Of a stretch of 64,000 nucleotides of DNA, positions 24,396 through 33,591 are shown piece by piece. The notes below the pieces were generated by a model. That model had not been told where the DNA came from. It did not search any database and saw nothing but the letters and a program-made list of their open reading frames with translations. This stretch comes from Clostridia bacterium (GTDB lineage Bacteria > Bacillota > Clostridia > Christensenellales > Aristaeellaceae): the NCBI GenBank assembly GCA_030529995.1, contig JAUMVT010000005.1, forward strand, positions 1-64,000, given 5' to 3'. The first letter of the stretch is position 1, and the number at the start of each line of letters is the position of its first letter. Position numbers and translations under genes: made by a program.

Positions 24396-24689
24396 TCAAT
24401 AACGGTTGTTTGCGCGCTGAGCCTCGAAGCAGGCACGGCAGTACACGGGGCGATCTCCACGGGGCTGGAAGGGCACCTGGGTGGTGCAGCCGCAGCCATC
24501 GCAGATCACTTCGTACATCTGACGGGGAGCATTGTTGCCGCCGTTCTGAGCGCGACGAGCAGCACGGCAAGCGGGGCAGCGGCTGGGCTCATTCTGGAAG
24601 CCCTTCTCTGCGAAGAAAGCCTGCTCGGAAGCGGAGAACACGAATTCGTTGCCGCAGTCACGGCAGGTCAGGGTCTTGTCCTGGTACAT
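24396..24689 (-). CDS. small zinc-ribbon protein
   Basis: A 97 aa cytoplasmic protein with two zinc-binding modules: an N-terminal zinc ribbon (CRDCGNEFVFSASEQAFF, then CPACRAAR) and a C-terminal CDGCG...YCRAC pair about 20 residues apart. The first module matches the probable zinc-ribbon domain of small CxxC proteins that are common in anaerobes, and the second matches the CxxC-x17-CxxC type. Function unknown; nucleic-acid or protein binding is possible. AAAGGAGG precedes the chosen ATG. It has its own promoter and a strong terminator, suggesting high expression. Confidence 0.8.
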   Translation of the reverse strand: MYQDKTLTCRDCGNEFVFSASEQAFFAEKGFQNEPSRCPACRAARRAQNGGNNAPRQMYEVICDGCGCTTQVPFQPRGDRPVYCRACFEAQRANNRY

Positions 24690-24816
24690 AGTGGGAAAAC
24701 CTCCTTTATTCTGCACCCATACCATGTTGCCATTCAGTTGCTTCTATTGGGGGTCCCGACAAAGGATATGCGTGACAACCAAAGGAGGAATGATGCCTGG
24801 TTGGGTTACAAGGCAC

Positions 24817-24845
24817 ATTATAGCATGGGAAAACCAAATTGTACA
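24817..24845 (-). promoter_or_regulatory. promoter of the small zinc-ribbon gene
   Basis: Minus strand: -10 TATAAT (24817-24822), 17 bp spacer, -35 TGTACA (24840-24845). Gives a leader of about 120 nt. Confidence 0.55.
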
Positions 24846-24936
24846 GTCCTTTTCCCCGTTATTTTTTTAACTCGAACGGCAGAATGTGTCTGAAATTCAA
24901 CGTTTCCCGAAACAGACAGCAGAACCGTTTCCCGCC

Positions 24937-26871
24937 TTACAGGAAATACTGGCAGCACACCAGGGTGTAGCTCATCCAGCCCAGCACCATCAGATTCAGG
25001 ATGCTGAAGGCCAGCGTCCAGCCCTGACGGTTCATCCTGTTCTTAATACCTTCCGGGGACAGGAGCATCAGCAGCAGAGGCATTACCGGCAGGAAATACC
25101 GTGCCTGTACGCCGCCGAAATCGTTAACGCCCACAGGCGAGAAGGCCACATACAGGGTGGTGAACACCATGCCGATGCTCATGCCTGCAAAGATCAGCAT
25201 AGCCAACCGTTTTTTCCAGTCCAGCTGCTGATTCAGGCTTTCCTCGTTATCCGTGAAGGCCGTGAAGGCTGCCAAACCCAAGTGCAGCCAGCTGAGGAAT
25301 CCAGTGCACTCCCCTGCGTAGCCCCACAGGGTACGCACAGTGTCGATGAAGTAGAACTGGAAATTCCCGAAAACCGTAGTGAAGAAATATTCCAGGTACG
25401 TCAACGGATGTCCGAAGATGAAGGCGAACTGTCCGGCTGTATCGGCCACGTCGCTCTTTGTATCCTGCAAGGCCACGCTGCCCCCCGCAACGCTGATGGC
25501 CATGGCGCCCACCACAGCCACGGTCAGCACCACCATCATGACCTTGAAGCCGACCTTCTGTGCCTTGGTGTCAAACTTGCTTGCAGGCAGTAACAGTGTC
25601 AGCAGTAGCATGGGGATGTAAACAATCTTCGTCAGGCTGCCCAGCACAAAACACAAAGCAATTCCCAATGCCCGCTGCCAAGTCAGTCGGGTTTTCCTGT
25701 CCATGATGGCATCCATGACCAAGGCCAGCCCCAGGAAGCACAGTGCCGTTCCCGTAGAGTCGTACGACAGGACGCAGGCCTGATACATGGCGCCCGGATA
25801 GAGAGCCACACAGGCCATGGTCATCTTAAACCGTTGAAGCTTCTTCACGGCAGCATAGCTGACCAGCACATAGAAAAGCATGTTGAACACCCGTGCCAGA
25901 ATCAGCTGCACCGGGAAGGGCAAACCCAGCATCCGCCCCAGCTTTGCGCCCAAGGCAGGTGCCAGATAGCCTACATCGGAGAAACTCCAATGCACCTCCG
26001 TGGGTACATCCTCAATATCTTCCGATTTTGTGCTCATCGCCCGGAACAGAGCCGCTTCATCCCGCTGGGTATCCAGCCGGTGCAGGGCTGTGCTTTCCAC
26101 ATTCAGGCTCCAGCTCAGGCTGTCCAGCAAATAGGCATCCCCGGTGGTAACCGTATTCGGCCAGGTGCTCAGCAGGAAAATCCGGCTGGAATGGGTCTGA
26201 TCGTCAAAGGTCAGGCTGGTATTGGTAGGCAGGCCGATGCTCAGGAACAGCCCCATGCACAGAGCCACCGTCAGGAATGCCAGCTCCTGCTTTTTCCCGA
26301 AAGCCTTGCGGAAGACAATCAGCAGATACAGGCAAGCTGCAGACAGGCCTGTCAGCAGCATTCTGTTCCAGTTCAGGCAGAAGCCGTTGTGAATCGTGGC
26401 ACCGGTCAGGGTCACGTCCCACATGCTGAATTCCACCACCAGACCGATCACCTGCCGATCCAGAATGATGGAATCTTCGTTCAACGATTCCAGATAGGCA
26501 GAGCGCACCGTATAGGTGCTGCCATCCTCCATGACACAGGTTACGTTGTAATACTGTCCGCTGGAGGTGGTGCCATACAGGGTCAGTTCATGAACATATC
26601 CGGTGTAAGGAATGGTCAGCAGATCTCCCTCGCCGGAAAGAGTAATGGCGGTATCATCCTCCGATTCTTCTTCGGCATCGTCCTCGTAGGATTCTTCCTC
26701 TTCCTCCGCTGCCGTTTCATGCTGGAAGGTGCTCATATCCAGCACAATGTCCCCCTTCTCTTCCGCCTTGAGCCGAAGCAGGGGCAGCTGGCAGCAGACC
26801 TCCACGCCAAACATCACGGCTGCCATGACCAAGGGCAGCACAATCCACTTGATGATCGATGACTTACGCAC
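24937..26871 (-). CDS. DUF2142-family polytopic membrane protein
   Basis: A 644 aa protein with about 11-12 predicted membrane helices. The N-terminal helix is followed by an extracytoplasmic domain of about 180 residues that includes a strongly acidic Glu/Asp run. The multispanning part contains the family-like VHWSFSDVGYLAPALGAKLGR and LSYDSTGTALCFLG segments. DUF2142 proteins are often found in cell-surface glycan loci and are thought to act like glycosyltransferases or flippases, but this is unproven. The GTG start has AAAGGAG at 7 bp and overlaps the upstream stop by 8 bp, so the two genes are probably coupled. Confidence 0.75.
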   Translation of the reverse strand: MRKSSIIKWIVLPLVMAAVMFGVEVCCQLPLLRLKAEEKGDIVLDMSTFQHETAAEEEEESYEDDAEEESEDDTAITLSGEGDLLTIPYTGYVHELTLYGTTSSGQYYNVTCVMEDGSTYTVRSAYLESLNEDSIILDRQVIGLVVEFSMWDVTLTGATIHNGFCLNWNRMLLTGLSAACLYLLIVFRKAFGKKQELAFLTVALCMGLFLSIGLPTNTSLTFDDQTHSSRIFLLSTWPNTVTTGDAYLLDSLSWSLNVESTALHRLDTQRDEAALFRAMSTKSEDIEDVPTEVHWSFSDVGYLAPALGAKLGRMLGLPFPVQLILARVFNMLFYVLVSYAAVKKLQRFKMTMACVALYPGAMYQACVLSYDSTGTALCFLGLALVMDAIMDRKTRLTWQRALGIALCFVLGSLTKIVYIPMLLLTLLLPASKFDTKAQKVGFKVMMVVLTVAVVGAMAISVAGGSVALQDTKSDVADTAGQFAFIFGHPLTYLEYFFTTVFGNFQFYFIDTVRTLWGYAGECTGFLSWLHLGLAAFTAFTDNEESLNQQLDWKKRLAMLIFAGMSIGMVFTTLYVAFSPVGVNDFGGVQARYFLPVMPLLLMLLSPEGIKNRMNRQGWTLAFSILNLMVLGWMSYTLVCCQYFL

Positions 26872-27511
26872 GGTAGGACTCCTTTCTGCCGCCGAAGGGC
26901 AGAGCACAGGCAAAGCACAGTGCGATCAGCAGACAAGTAAAGGCTGGCATCCGGCCGGCCACCGTTTCCCGGTAGGTCAGGCGCAGATTCATGGCATTCG
27001 CTGTATCCGTGGTGCCGTCGGGCAGGGTCAGTACGGCTGCTGCATCCTCGGCGGTCTTTTCCCCCATACGCACGGTAACGCCCTTGCCTTCCGTGCAGGT
27101 GGACGTAATGCTTAAGGTGTACACCTTACCCTTGCTGTCCGCCTGGGGAGATGCCAAGGTCAGGGAAACGAAGGCGTTATTCCGCATATCGGCTGCTTCC
27201 TGGGTGTCCTCCCCCACAACCGCGCCGTTCTCATCCGCCAGGGTCAGGGTCAGGGTGCCGGTTTTCACCTTCTTGGCGTAGTTGGAAAACATGACGCTGA
27301 CAACGCTCAGGTTGTTTTCCGTTGCGGTAAAGGTTTGGCTGGCGGCGGTGTCCGTAATCTGCCCCACGCCGGAGGTGTGCTTCTCAATCAGGGAAGCCGA
27401 AGTTTCGCTGGTCTGTCGGTCGCAGCAGTAACCCACTACGCCCAGTGCCAGAAAAACAGCCGTCATGCACAGCAGAAAAATCCGTGCCGGGGTGATCCAT
27501 TTGTGTTCCAT
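26864..27511 (-). CDS. membrane-anchored extracytoplasmic protein paired with DUF2142 gene
   Basis: A 215 aa protein with one membrane helix near each end (RIFLLCMTAVFLALGVVGYCC and FTCLLIALCFACALPF) and between them a beta-rich extracytoplasmic domain of about 140 residues. No family is recognised. The overlap with the DUF2142 gene suggests a two-protein envelope complex. AAAGGAG lies 6 bp before the chosen ATG. A longer upstream start is unlikely because it runs into the preceding terminator. Confidence 0.6.
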   Translation of the reverse strand: MEHKWITPARIFLLCMTAVFLALGVVGYCCDRQTSETSASLIEKHTSGVGQITDTAASQTFTATENNLSVVSVMFSNYAKKVKTGTLTLTLADENGAVVGEDTQEAADMRNNAFVSLTLASPQADSKGKVYTLSITSTCTEGKGVTVRMGEKTAEDAAAVLTLPDGTTDTANAMNLRLTYRETVAGRMPAFTCLLIALCFACALPFGGRKESYRA

Positions 27512-27562
27512 GAAATACTCCTTTGATTGCATTCCCTTTGAGTGGAAAATGCATTTTCCCAC

Positions 27563-27600
27563 GAAAGACCGACCGGGTGCATACACTCGATCGGTCTTTC
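27563..27600 (-). terminator. hairpin after zinc-ribbon membrane protein gene
   Basis: GAAAGACCGA (27563-27572) pairs with TCGGTCTTTC (27591-27600), directly after the stop at 27603. There is no long T-run on the minus strand, but the stem itself ends in TTTC. Confidence 0.6.
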
Positions 27601-27602
27601 AT

Positions 27603-28706
27603 TCAAATCACTCTGGAGAAGAGCATGTACAAGCCGTAGCAGACTGCCGCACCGATGGCGATGGCAGCAGCCACCCGTGCCGGGCTGACCGGGGCTTCTC
27701 CGCTGCACTTGCCGGTCTGCCCGTTTACCAGCACATGATACACCTTATCCTTGTAGGTAAAGCTGCTCAGGTACATGGGCAGCAGGGTCAGCTTATACTT
27801 GGTATCGGTATGCTTGGTGCGGATGCTTGATACCCGGGCTTCATCCGCATGGGAAAGGATATCCTGCCTAGCCTTCTCCCGCATTTGGTTCTCAATCCGG
27901 TTCTTGGCATCCTGCCAGCCATCCTCCATGGTCACGGCCGGCTTTTCCGCCGCAAAGCCGCTGAGGTATTCCGCCCGGTAGCGGCACAGCCCCTTCAGGT
28001 CATAGGGCTGCACCCGTTCCAGAAGGTGCTGTTCCAGCCGTTTGCTGCCGGGAATCAGCAGGTCGTCAAAGAACTCGTCCACCCTGCCTGCCGCCGGTTC
28101 CCACCGGGTGCGCTGCTCCCGCTGCATTTCCGTGACCTGTTTGCCGTCCCGGGTCACCGTACGGGGAACCTCCACATAGTAGTGGTACCCGGCTTCGCCC
28201 ACGTAGGTGCTGTCCGCCTGATCGTCATAGGCCCAGTGAGGCAGGTACACGCCTGCGATCTGCCCCAGCTGCGCCATTTTCTTGGCCTTGCTCGGGGCAA
28301 AAAGCTTGTGCTTCAGCCAGGAGCGGAAGGAGGTCACAGCCGTCTTCTGCGCCACAGCAAAGGGCAGCACGCTTTCCGGGCAGATGCCGGCCTCGCTCTG
28401 GTCTTCCAGTACGTGAGGACTGCCGCAGAAGGGGCAGAAAGTGGCGCTTTCATTTGCACCAAGCACGGTTTGCGCACCGCAGCCTTCGCAGCGGATGACC
28501 CGCTTCTTATCGCCCCAGTCCCGTGCCGCTGCCGTGGGTGCGTCCCCAAGGGCATACTCCGTAGGCGGCGTATGATCCTTCTCCACCTGAGTGACGGAGC
28601 CGCAGAATGGGCACTTCATATTCCCGCTTTCAGGATCCCACACAGGTCTTCCGCCGCAGCCTTTGCAGGAGAAAGTTTCTGTTGCTTGCTGCTGAACATC
28701 AGTCAT
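27603..28706 (-). CDS. double zinc-ribbon protein with C-terminal membrane anchor
   Basis: A 367 aa protein. Two TFIIB-like zinc ribbons occupy the N-terminus (CKGCGG...CPFCGS and CEGCGA...CPFCGS, within residues 14-100). A long cytoplasmic region follows with a repeated-looking core (YLPHWAYDDQADSTYVGEAG, YLSSFTYKDKVYHVLVNGQTG). A single membrane helix (AAAIAIGAAVCYGLYMLF) lies at the C-terminus. Similar zinc-ribbon proteins occur widely in Firmicutes without known function. A good GGAGG precedes the ATG. Confidence 0.7.
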   Translation of the reverse strand: MTDVQQQATETFSCKGCGGRPVWDPESGNMKCPFCGSVTQVEKDHTPPTEYALGDAPTAAARDWGDKKRVIRCEGCGAQTVLGANESATFCPFCGSPHVLEDQSEAGICPESVLPFAVAQKTAVTSFRSWLKHKLFAPSKAKKMAQLGQIAGVYLPHWAYDDQADSTYVGEAGYHYYVEVPRTVTRDGKQVTEMQREQRTRWEPAAGRVDEFFDDLLIPGSKRLEQHLLERVQPYDLKGLCRYRAEYLSGFAAEKPAVTMEDGWQDAKNRIENQMREKARQDILSHADEARVSSIRTKHTDTKYKLTLLPMYLSSFTYKDKVYHVLVNGQTGKCSGEAPVSPARVAAAIAIGAAVCYGLYMLFSRVI

Positions 28707-28794
28707 GGTGCTATCCCTCCGTTCATGTTGATGCCAGAATGCATAGACAGTATACCATAGGTTGGAAAAAGGTGCAATCCACAGGCTGTTTTCC

Positions 28795-31700
28795 TCAGTG
28801 TCCGGACAGGCGCACCGTTTTGATTTCGAAGGGTCGGAAGGTCAAGGCCACCCTGCCGTTTACATCCGGCAGCTCTTCCAAAGGCTCCTCCAGCATATTG
28901 CACAGGGTGATTCTTTCCGCCGGGAGATTCAAGGCCAGCACCGCATCGCAAGAGGCATGCTTGCTTTCGTACAGGCGGATGATCACGTCCCCGGAGCCGT
29001 CCTCCGCAGCTTTCACGGTTTCAATGATGACACTGCTGCTTCCCTCCACGTGCATCATGGAACCCGTCTCCTTGGTGCCCTGCGCCTTGGTCACCGGCAC
29101 ATTCAGTTCATAGCCCTGTCGCACCACGTCGCTTTCCCCGAAGGGACCATCCCACACATAATAGCTGTAGGTAAAGTGATGCTCTCCCCGATCCGCCGTC
29201 AGATCCGGGCAGGTAGAGGCGCGGAGCAGGGTCAGGGCAATTTCGTCCCCCAGCATGCTGACGCCATACTTGCAGTCGTTCAGCACGGCCGCACCCCGGT
29301 TTTCATCACACAGGGCGGTATAACGGTGGTTGCACACCTCGAAGCGATCCGCATCATAGGGGCGGCTCCGATGGGTGGGACGTTTCACGTAGCCGAACTG
29401 AATTTCATTGATGCCTTCCTCGGTGCAGATGCCCGTAGCAAAGCTTACCTTCAGCAGGCGATGGCATTCCTGCCAGTCCACCTTGGTATCGAAGTCCACC
29501 CGGGCACTGCCTGCCTCCAGGGAAATCTGCTGCACCCACAGGGAACGATCTAGAATGCGGGTAACCTCCACCACGGCCTTCCACGGCGTATCCTCAAGGA
29601 TTTGCATAGTGGCTTCCGCAGGGATGGGTACGCCTTGCCGGTCATACATGCTGTCAATATCCCAGGCGTCGAACAGCCGGGGCACATCCTTGTACATCTT
29701 CAGCACATTGCCCTTGCCGCTGATGCGCTGATGCCCCGCCTGATCCCGGCAGTCGATGATTTCGCCCAGATGATTCAGCTTCACGCAGAGGACGCCGTTA
29801 TCCAGGGTTACTCCTTCTTCATCCTGCTGCACCGTTACCGGGAAGGCAGGCAGATCCTCATCCACCTCCGACGTCCAACCGCAGGCAGGAATATGGGCAA
29901 TGCCGTAGCCTTTCTCCGTCTTCACCAACGCATTCCGATCCCAGGAAAGGCTGTTAAAATAAGTGGTGCCCTCCCCTTCCGTCAATGCGGCACAGGAGGC
30001 ATTGACCACATTTCGCCCGTTGGCCAGAATCTCCACATACAGCGTCCGTGCCTCGTCATATACCCGGGCGATGGAACTGCCGGGGAGGATGTCGTGGAAC
30101 TGATTCAGCAGCACATGCTTCCAGCACTGATCCAGCACCGCCATGGGATAGGGATGCTTGTCCATGGCAGCCACCGCCCACATTTCCGCTTCCCGGAGCA
30201 TGATTTCGCTCTTTCGGTTGCCCCGCTTGATGGCTGCCTGACCGGTATACGTGCCCCGGTGGCACTGGAAGTACAGCTCTCCCACATACCGATGCTTGGG
30301 CGCGCCTTCCTCCGCCAGATAGTCGCTGAAGAATTTTTCCGGTGCCTCCATGGCTGCCCTCGGCACGCCCTCCAAGTCTTCTTCCCGGCGAAGGTACTCA
30401 ATATCATCCCGGGTAGGGCCGCCGCCCCCGTCCCCGTAGCCGAAAGGCAGCAGGAATCGATCCAAGTCCCGCTTCTGCACCCGGTTCTTCCACCGATCCG
30501 ACAGGGTGGCCGGGTCTGTACGGGAGGTATAGTCCATGTGCAGGAAGGATGTGATTTCACTGCCGTCCATGCCCTGCCAGGTAAAGTAATGATAAGGGAA
30601 CCGATCCGAACCGTTGTAGGTCCAGAAAATCTTCTGGGTGGTCAGGTATTTGACGCCGCATCCCTTCAGCAGCTGGGGCAGCACGGCACTGTAGCCGAAG
30701 GTATCCGGCAGCCACAGGGTTTGGCAGTCCATGCCGAACTCTTCCTGATAGAACCGCTTGCCGTGGATCAGCTGACGGATCAGGCTTTCCCCGGAGGTCA
30801 TGTTGGTATCCGGCTCCACCCACATGCTGCCGTCGGCAATCCACTGCCCGGCACGAATCTTTTCCTTGATTTTCTCATACAGCTTGGGATACAGGGTTTT
30901 GCAGATTTGATAGGTTTCCGGGGTGCTCTGCAAGAACTTGTATTCCGGGTACATATCCATGAGGCGAAGCTGCTGGGCAAAGGTGCGAGCCACCTTCCGT
31001 TCCGTTTCCCGATAAGGCCACAGCCAGCACACATCCAAGTGGGCATTACCGATGGCAGAGAACCGAGGCATGGTGGAACCGTTATGAGCAGACAGGGCAG
31101 GCTTCAGCAGTTCCCTGACACGGGCATAGTTTTTCAGACGCTGCTGCCGGGGCTGCTCGAAATCCGTCTCCAGCATGAAGGTTTCCAGCGCCTCCTCCAG
31201 CCGGCACAGCCGCAGGGAAGCAGGATCCACGGCAGACCTTGCAAGGTTCAGGGTCATGACGTCCATCCACAGCTGGTAGGCTTCCTCATGCCAAATACCC
31301 CAGGTGCTGTGCCCTACGGTTTGCCGAAGCTCTTGCTCATCCCGGGGGGCATAGTCGCCTTCATCCGGGCGAATGGGTCCGGTGGAGCAGCTGAGCCCTG
31401 TTTCGCTTTGGGGATAATCATGGCCGGCATAGGCCTCCATCAGCAGATGAAAGGTCTGCCCCGGTTGAAAATCATTGGTCAGTACCTGATCGCAAATGTA
31501 GTGATGAGGCTCTTTCACCCATTCCGCCCGGCGGGTGCCGAAGGCTTCCCCGTTGACAAACAGGGTTGCCTCGCCCCCGGCGTTCAGGCTCATGACCAGC
31601 CGCTTGCCCTGCAGCTCCGCCCCGGGGGCAATATCTCCCCGGAGCCAGGCATATGCCCAGGTGCAGCCCCAAGCCGTGCCTTCCGGCATGGGCACAAAAG

Positions 31701-31839
31701 TCTCCTGCTCCGCTTCCTCCGGCGAAAGCAAATCGTACGTGTTGAATCCTTCCAAGGCAATGGTGCCCATGGGCTGATAAAATTCCTTCTTCAGGGTGTT
31801 CAGCCAGTGCTTCAGCCTGTCTTCCCATTCCGGTTTCAT
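28795..31839 (-). CDS. alpha-mannosidase, GH38 family
   Basis: A 1014 aa cytoplasmic glycosidase that removes alpha-linked mannose. Zinc-binding and catalytic motifs of GH38 are visible: GNAHLDVCWLWPYRETERK (HxD zinc ligands), WLPDTFGYS (nucleophile Asp), LNQFHDILPGSSI (zinc His-Asp) and the C-terminal beta domains. No signal peptide, so it acts on imported oligosaccharides. GGGGG precedes the chosen ATG, and a -10 TATACT sits at 31881-31886 just upstream. The nearby sugar importer at 19-22 kb might supply substrate, but there is no direct link. Confidence 0.93.
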   Translation of the reverse strand: MKPEWEDRLKHWLNTLKKEFYQPMGTIALEGFNTYDLLSPEEAEQETFVPMPEGTAWGCTWAYAWLRGDIAPGAELQGKRLVMSLNAGGEATLFVNGEAFGTRRAEWVKEPHHYICDQVLTNDFQPGQTFHLLMEAYAGHDYPQSETGLSCSTGPIRPDEGDYAPRDEQELRQTVGHSTWGIWHEEAYQLWMDVMTLNLARSAVDPASLRLCRLEEALETFMLETDFEQPRQQRLKNYARVRELLKPALSAHNGSTMPRFSAIGNAHLDVCWLWPYRETERKVARTFAQQLRLMDMYPEYKFLQSTPETYQICKTLYPKLYEKIKEKIRAGQWIADGSMWVEPDTNMTSGESLIRQLIHGKRFYQEEFGMDCQTLWLPDTFGYSAVLPQLLKGCGVKYLTTQKIFWTYNGSDRFPYHYFTWQGMDGSEITSFLHMDYTSRTDPATLSDRWKNRVQKRDLDRFLLPFGYGDGGGGPTRDDIEYLRREEDLEGVPRAAMEAPEKFFSDYLAEEGAPKHRYVGELYFQCHRGTYTGQAAIKRGNRKSEIMLREAEMWAVAAMDKHPYPMAVLDQCWKHVLLNQFHDILPGSSIARVYDEARTLYVEILANGRNVVNASCAALTEGEGTTYFNSLSWDRNALVKTEKGYGIAHIPACGWTSEVDEDLPAFPVTVQQDEEGVTLDNGVLCVKLNHLGEIIDCRDQAGHQRISGKGNVLKMYKDVPRLFDAWDIDSMYDRQGVPIPAEATMQILEDTPWKAVVEVTRILDRSLWVQQISLEAGSARVDFDTKVDWQECHRLLKVSFATGICTEEGINEIQFGYVKRPTHRSRPYDADRFEVCNHRYTALCDENRGAAVLNDCKYGVSMLGDEIALTLLRASTCPDLTADRGEHHFTYSYYVWDGPFGESDVVRQGYELNVPVTKAQGTKETGSMMHVEGSSSVIIETVKAAEDGSGDVIIRLYESKHASCDAVLALNLPAERITLCNMLEEPLEELPDVNGRVALTFRPFEIKTVRLSGH

Positions 31840-31880
31840 ATCATTTCCCCCTTCGAGTGGGTTCTCATTGTTTTGCCAAC

Positions 31881-31886
31881 AGTATA
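31881..31886 (-). promoter_or_regulatory. -10 element for GH38 gene
   Basis: Minus-strand TATACT, with only a weak -35 (TTTCCT) 17 bp upstream. It starts right after a terminator on the same strand (31921-31949), so the gene is insulated from upstream transcription. Confidence 0.45.
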
Positions 31887-31920
31887 CACGCTTTTTCCGG
31901 CAAAGGAAAGAGGGACAGAC

Positions 31921-31949
31921 AAACAAAAATCCCCTGCCGAAGCAGGGGG
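31921..31949 (-). terminator. minus-strand terminator beside repeat copy A
   Basis: On the minus strand CCCCTGC, a TTCG tetraloop and GCAGGGG (31931-31948) are followed by ATTTTTGTTT. No minus-strand gene lies upstream of it for several kilobases, so it must end a transcript that runs through repeat copy A or act as an insulator. Confidence 0.75.
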
Positions 31950-31957
31950 GCAAGGCA

Positions 31958-32134
31958 TCGACAAAGTGGCAGAGCCACTTTGTCGAGTTTTGCACTCACT
32001 CACTGGTCGAACGGTTTCACCGTTCTCCCGGCCGTTCGTTCGCGTAAGGAAGCTTCTCTTCGAGAATCTTCGGCTTTCACCGCACATGTCGCTGAAAGCC
32101 GATTTAGAGTTGGAGGGCTTGCGAGCCCTCCAAC
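31958..32134 (+). repeat. five-hairpin structured repeat, copy A
   Basis: 177 bp. Hairpins: H1 31958-31986 (TCGACAAAGTGGC stem), H2 32005-32033 (GGTC + GAACGG stem, TCCC bulge, GGCC), H3 about 32051-32069 (TTC loop), H4 32071-32101 (CGGCTTTCA stem, 13-nt loop CCGCACATGTCGC), H5 32109-32134 (GTTGGAGGGCT stem, TGCG loop). The same architecture recurs at 39044-39220 (inverted) and 40314-40491. It fills most of the 31840-32385 gap between the GH38 gene and the SH3 protein gene. Confidence 0.85.
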
Positions 32135-32305
32135 ACCACCTTAGGATAGCTGTTCATCAATGAGCATCAGTATATACGTTCGACATCCATGGCCTATTTC
32201 CTTTTTCTGCAATCAAGAACCTTGTTTTTTGTGGTTTGTGGAATCAAACTGACCATTTCACGCCAAAAGTAACCATTTTCATTTGTAACAGCTTCGTCAG
32301 ATTGC

Positions 32306-32334
32306 TTGCGTTTTAACGACTTTTGTGATATTCT
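32306..32334 (+). promoter_or_regulatory. promoter of the SH3-protein gene
   Basis: -35 TTGCGT (32306-32311), 17 bp spacer, -10 TATTCT (32329-32334), about 50 bp before the start codon. Confidence 0.5.
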
Positions 32335-32385
32335 ATAGCCACAGAGATGGTTACACCACCTCTGAATAGAAAGGTGGAATTTAGT

Positions 32386-32952
32386 ATGAAGAAGTTCAGG
32401 ATCATGGCCCTTGTGATGGCAGCAGTCCTGCTGCTGGCAGCTGTTCCTATGGCAGCCTTGGCAGACACTCCTACCATTAAGTACGTGAAGACCGGCACCG
32501 GCGGAAGTGTGAACATGCGTTACGGCGCAGGCACCAACTATGCCATCATCACCACCGTTCCCTATGGCACCGGCGTGACCGTGTACAGCACCGTGAACGG
32601 CTGGAGCCAGGTTGGCTACTCCGGCTACTCCGGAACCGGCTGGATCATGAGCCGCTATTTGGTGAGCAGCAAGCCCTCTAAGGGATCCACCAAGGGCAGC
32701 ACCGCTGACACCCTGACCAACAGCATCTTCAACAACTTCAAGGACGTTAACGCTTACACCACCGTGAAGCCCTCCACCCCCGGCAATTTTGTCAACATGC
32801 GGTGGGCTCCCAGCAAGGCATCCTCCGTGCAGGCCAAGTATTATGAAGGCAAGCAGCTGCTGGTGCTGAAGGAGAACAAGACCTGGTGCCAGGTGTATGA
32901 CGCCGAAAACAACCGCTGCGGCTTCATCATGAAGATCCTGCTGGACCGCTAA
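32386..32952 (+). CDS. secreted protein with two bacterial SH3 domains
   Basis: A 188 aa exported protein. The signal peptide (KKFRIMALVMAAVLLLAAVPMAALA) ends at AALA|D. Two SH3b-type domains follow: one at about residues 30-95 (GGSVNMRYGAGTNYAIITTV, split VNMRYGAG and GYSGTGWIMSRYL) and one at about 125-188 (FVNMRWAPSKASSVQ). SH3b domains usually bind peptidoglycan. No catalytic domain is attached, so it may be a wall-binding or regulatory protein. AAGGTGG precedes the chosen ATG; a longer ORF start lacks one. The next gene encodes another small exported protein. Confidence 0.8.
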   Translation: MKKFRIMALVMAAVLLLAAVPMAALADTPTIKYVKTGTGGSVNMRYGAGTNYAIITTVPYGTGVTVYSTVNGWSQVGYSGYSGTGWIMSRYLVSSKPSKGSTKGSTADTLTNSIFNNFKDVNAYTTVKPSTPGNFVNMRWAPSKASSVQAKYYEGKQLLVLKENKTWCQVYDAENNRCGFIMKILLDR

Positions 32953-32985
32953 GCTGATCATCCACAATAAGGAGGAAATGCACAT

Positions 32986-33570
32986 ATGAAGAAGTTCATT
33001 GCCCTGCTGATGGCAGCCATGATGCTGCTGGGCTGCGCATCCGCCCTGGCGGAGGATGCTGCTACCACCCTGATTGGCACCACCGGCCTGCCTTTCAATG
33101 TGGAAGTACCCGAAGTTGAAGGCACCACCGTGTCCTATGAAGAGTACGAAGGCACTGTGTACGTTACCTTCGGCCAGTATGATGAAAACGGCATTGTCAA
33201 TGGTCCCACCTACTTCCTCACCATGTCCGCCAGCGACGAAACCTTGCTGGATGGTGCTAACCTGAGCGACGCCACCGATGAACAGATTGAGGAGCTCTTC
33301 CAGGCCATTGCAACCGAAGACGGCGACTACACCTACAAGGTGCGCGACTTGGACGACGGCATCCGCATCCTGTACATCGTTGACAACACTCTGTTTGACG
33401 CTGCACAGGTTGTGACCATCAAGGACGGCGTTTTCGTGAACGTGCAGACCTGGAATGTTGACTTCTCCCCCATCACCGACGAAATGGTGGAGAACTGCAT
33501 CAAGCTGATGGACGCTCTGAAGTTTGTGGAGAAGGAAGCTCCTGCTACCACCGACGCTCCTGCTGCCTAA
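32986..33570 (+). CDS. small exported protein of unknown function
   Basis: A 194 aa protein with an N-terminal signal sequence (KKFIALLMAAMMLLG). It can be read either as a lipoprotein (LLGC lipobox) or as cleaved by signal peptidase I after ASALA. The mature part is very acidic with a predicted alpha/beta character and a Thr/Ala/Pro-rich tail. No family is recognised. AAGGAGG precedes the ATG. It lies 33 bp after the SH3 protein gene and probably shares its transcript, which ends at the strong terminator at 33592. Confidence 0.6.
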   Translation: MKKFIALLMAAMMLLGCASALAEDAATTLIGTTGLPFNVEVPEVEGTTVSYEEYEGTVYVTFGQYDENGIVNGPTYFLTMSASDETLLDGANLSDATDEQIEELFQAIATEDGDYTYKVRDLDDGIRILYIVDNTLFDAAQVVTIKDGVFVNVQTWNVDFSPITDEMVENCIKLMDALKFVEKEAPATTDAPAA

Positions 33571-33591
33571 TCAGTTGTAAAGACTAAAAGC

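Noticed and set aside
29602..32163. An 853-codon plus-strand frame opposite the GH38 gene
   Set aside because: The minus-strand alpha-mannosidase has all catalytic motifs; the plus-strand frame is its shadow and runs into repeat copy A.
32194..32985. A 263-codon minus-strand frame opposite the SH3-protein gene
   Set aside because: The plus-strand product has a signal peptide and SH3 repeats with a promoter; the antisense one has neither start signal nor family.
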